A stretch of 51,340 bases of DNA from Paenibacillus campinasensis (GTDB lineage: Bacteria; Bacillota; Bacilli; Paenibacillales; Paenibacillaceae), in the NCBI RefSeq assembly GCF_002272015.1, contig NZ_NPBY01000064.1:1-51340 (forward strand), given 5' to 3'. The notes beneath the pieces were generated by a model. It saw only the letters and a program-made list of their open reading frames with translations, was not told where the DNA came from and did no database searches. Both the position numbers and the translations under genes were made by a program. Numbering within the stretch: position 1 is the stretch's first letter; the number at the start of each line of letters is the position of its first letter. Positions 51,328-51,340 of this stretch are shown here, one piece after another.

Positions 51328-51340
51328 TAGACTATTATAT

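Noticed and set aside
1..51340. Mobile elements, CRISPR arrays, tRNA and rRNA
   Set aside because: I looked for transposase motifs, regularly spaced repeats, CCA-ended cloverleaf genes and conserved rRNA stretches and saw none. A tRNA or small RNA search program was not available, so a missed short RNA gene remains possible.

Overview
The window looks like chromosomal DNA of a Paenibacillus-type member of the Bacillota. This is an inference from four things: strong AGGAGG ribosome binding sites with frequent GTG/TTG starts, YesM/YesN two-component genes beside a sugar ABC transporter, a purEKBCSQLFMNHD operon in the Bacillus order behind PurBoxes and a guanine riboswitch, and a FapR-like operator at fabH. 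I saw no rRNA, tRNA, CRISPR array, insertion sequence or prophage. Most of the DNA is fairly G+C-rich. The stretch at about 9.3-10.5 kb is visibly richer in A+T.

Layout. 0-6.4 kb: a LysR regulator divergent from an Fbp-type ABC transporter (ATPase, lipoprotein, fused permease), translationally coupled to a beta-CASP metallo-beta-lactamase hydrolase. 6.5-8.4 kb: an SGNH hydrolase, then fabH behind a FapR-type operator. 8.5-9.9 kb (minus strand): a secreted papain-like cysteine protease and a membrane-anchored partner of unknown function. 10.5-18.8 kb: a carbohydrate ABC transporter (binding lipoprotein, two permeases, no ATPase) followed by a YesM-type kinase, a second membrane-anchored binding protein and a YesN-type regulator. 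19-23 kb: a ring-cleaving dioxygenase, a WYL regulator divergent from an SDR oxidoreductase, and a GlsB/YeaQ membrane protein. 23.2-26.5 kb: a PTS IICB permease, an N-acetylmannosamine-6-phosphate epimerase (NanE) and a convergent RpiR regulator. 26.6-27.4 kb: an acyl-ACP thioesterase. 27.5-32 kb: a BceRS-BceAB antimicrobial-peptide sensing and detoxification module with a perfect BceR-type operator. 32.1-36.8 kb: an MBL hydrolase, topoisomerase III, a 45-residue protein, a DUF1294 membrane protein and a universal stress protein. 37-51.3 kb: the complete purine operon up to its terminator.

The pur operon converts PRPP to IMP: purF, purD, purN, purS/Q/L, purM, purE/K, purC, purB, purH. Its leader shows two layers of control: a perfect pair of PurBoxes upstream of a sigma-A-type promoter, and a guanine-type aptamer whose antiterminator and terminator pairings can be read directly from the sequence. 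The PTS-NanE-RpiR group fits uptake of N-acetylmannosamine as the 6-phosphate and its epimerisation to GlcNAc-6-P. The least explained parts are the protease/partner pair, the binding protein inside the YesMN operon, the Fbp-type transporter with a beta-CASP hydrolase, and the degenerate coding-like stretches near 10.2 and 46.4 kb.
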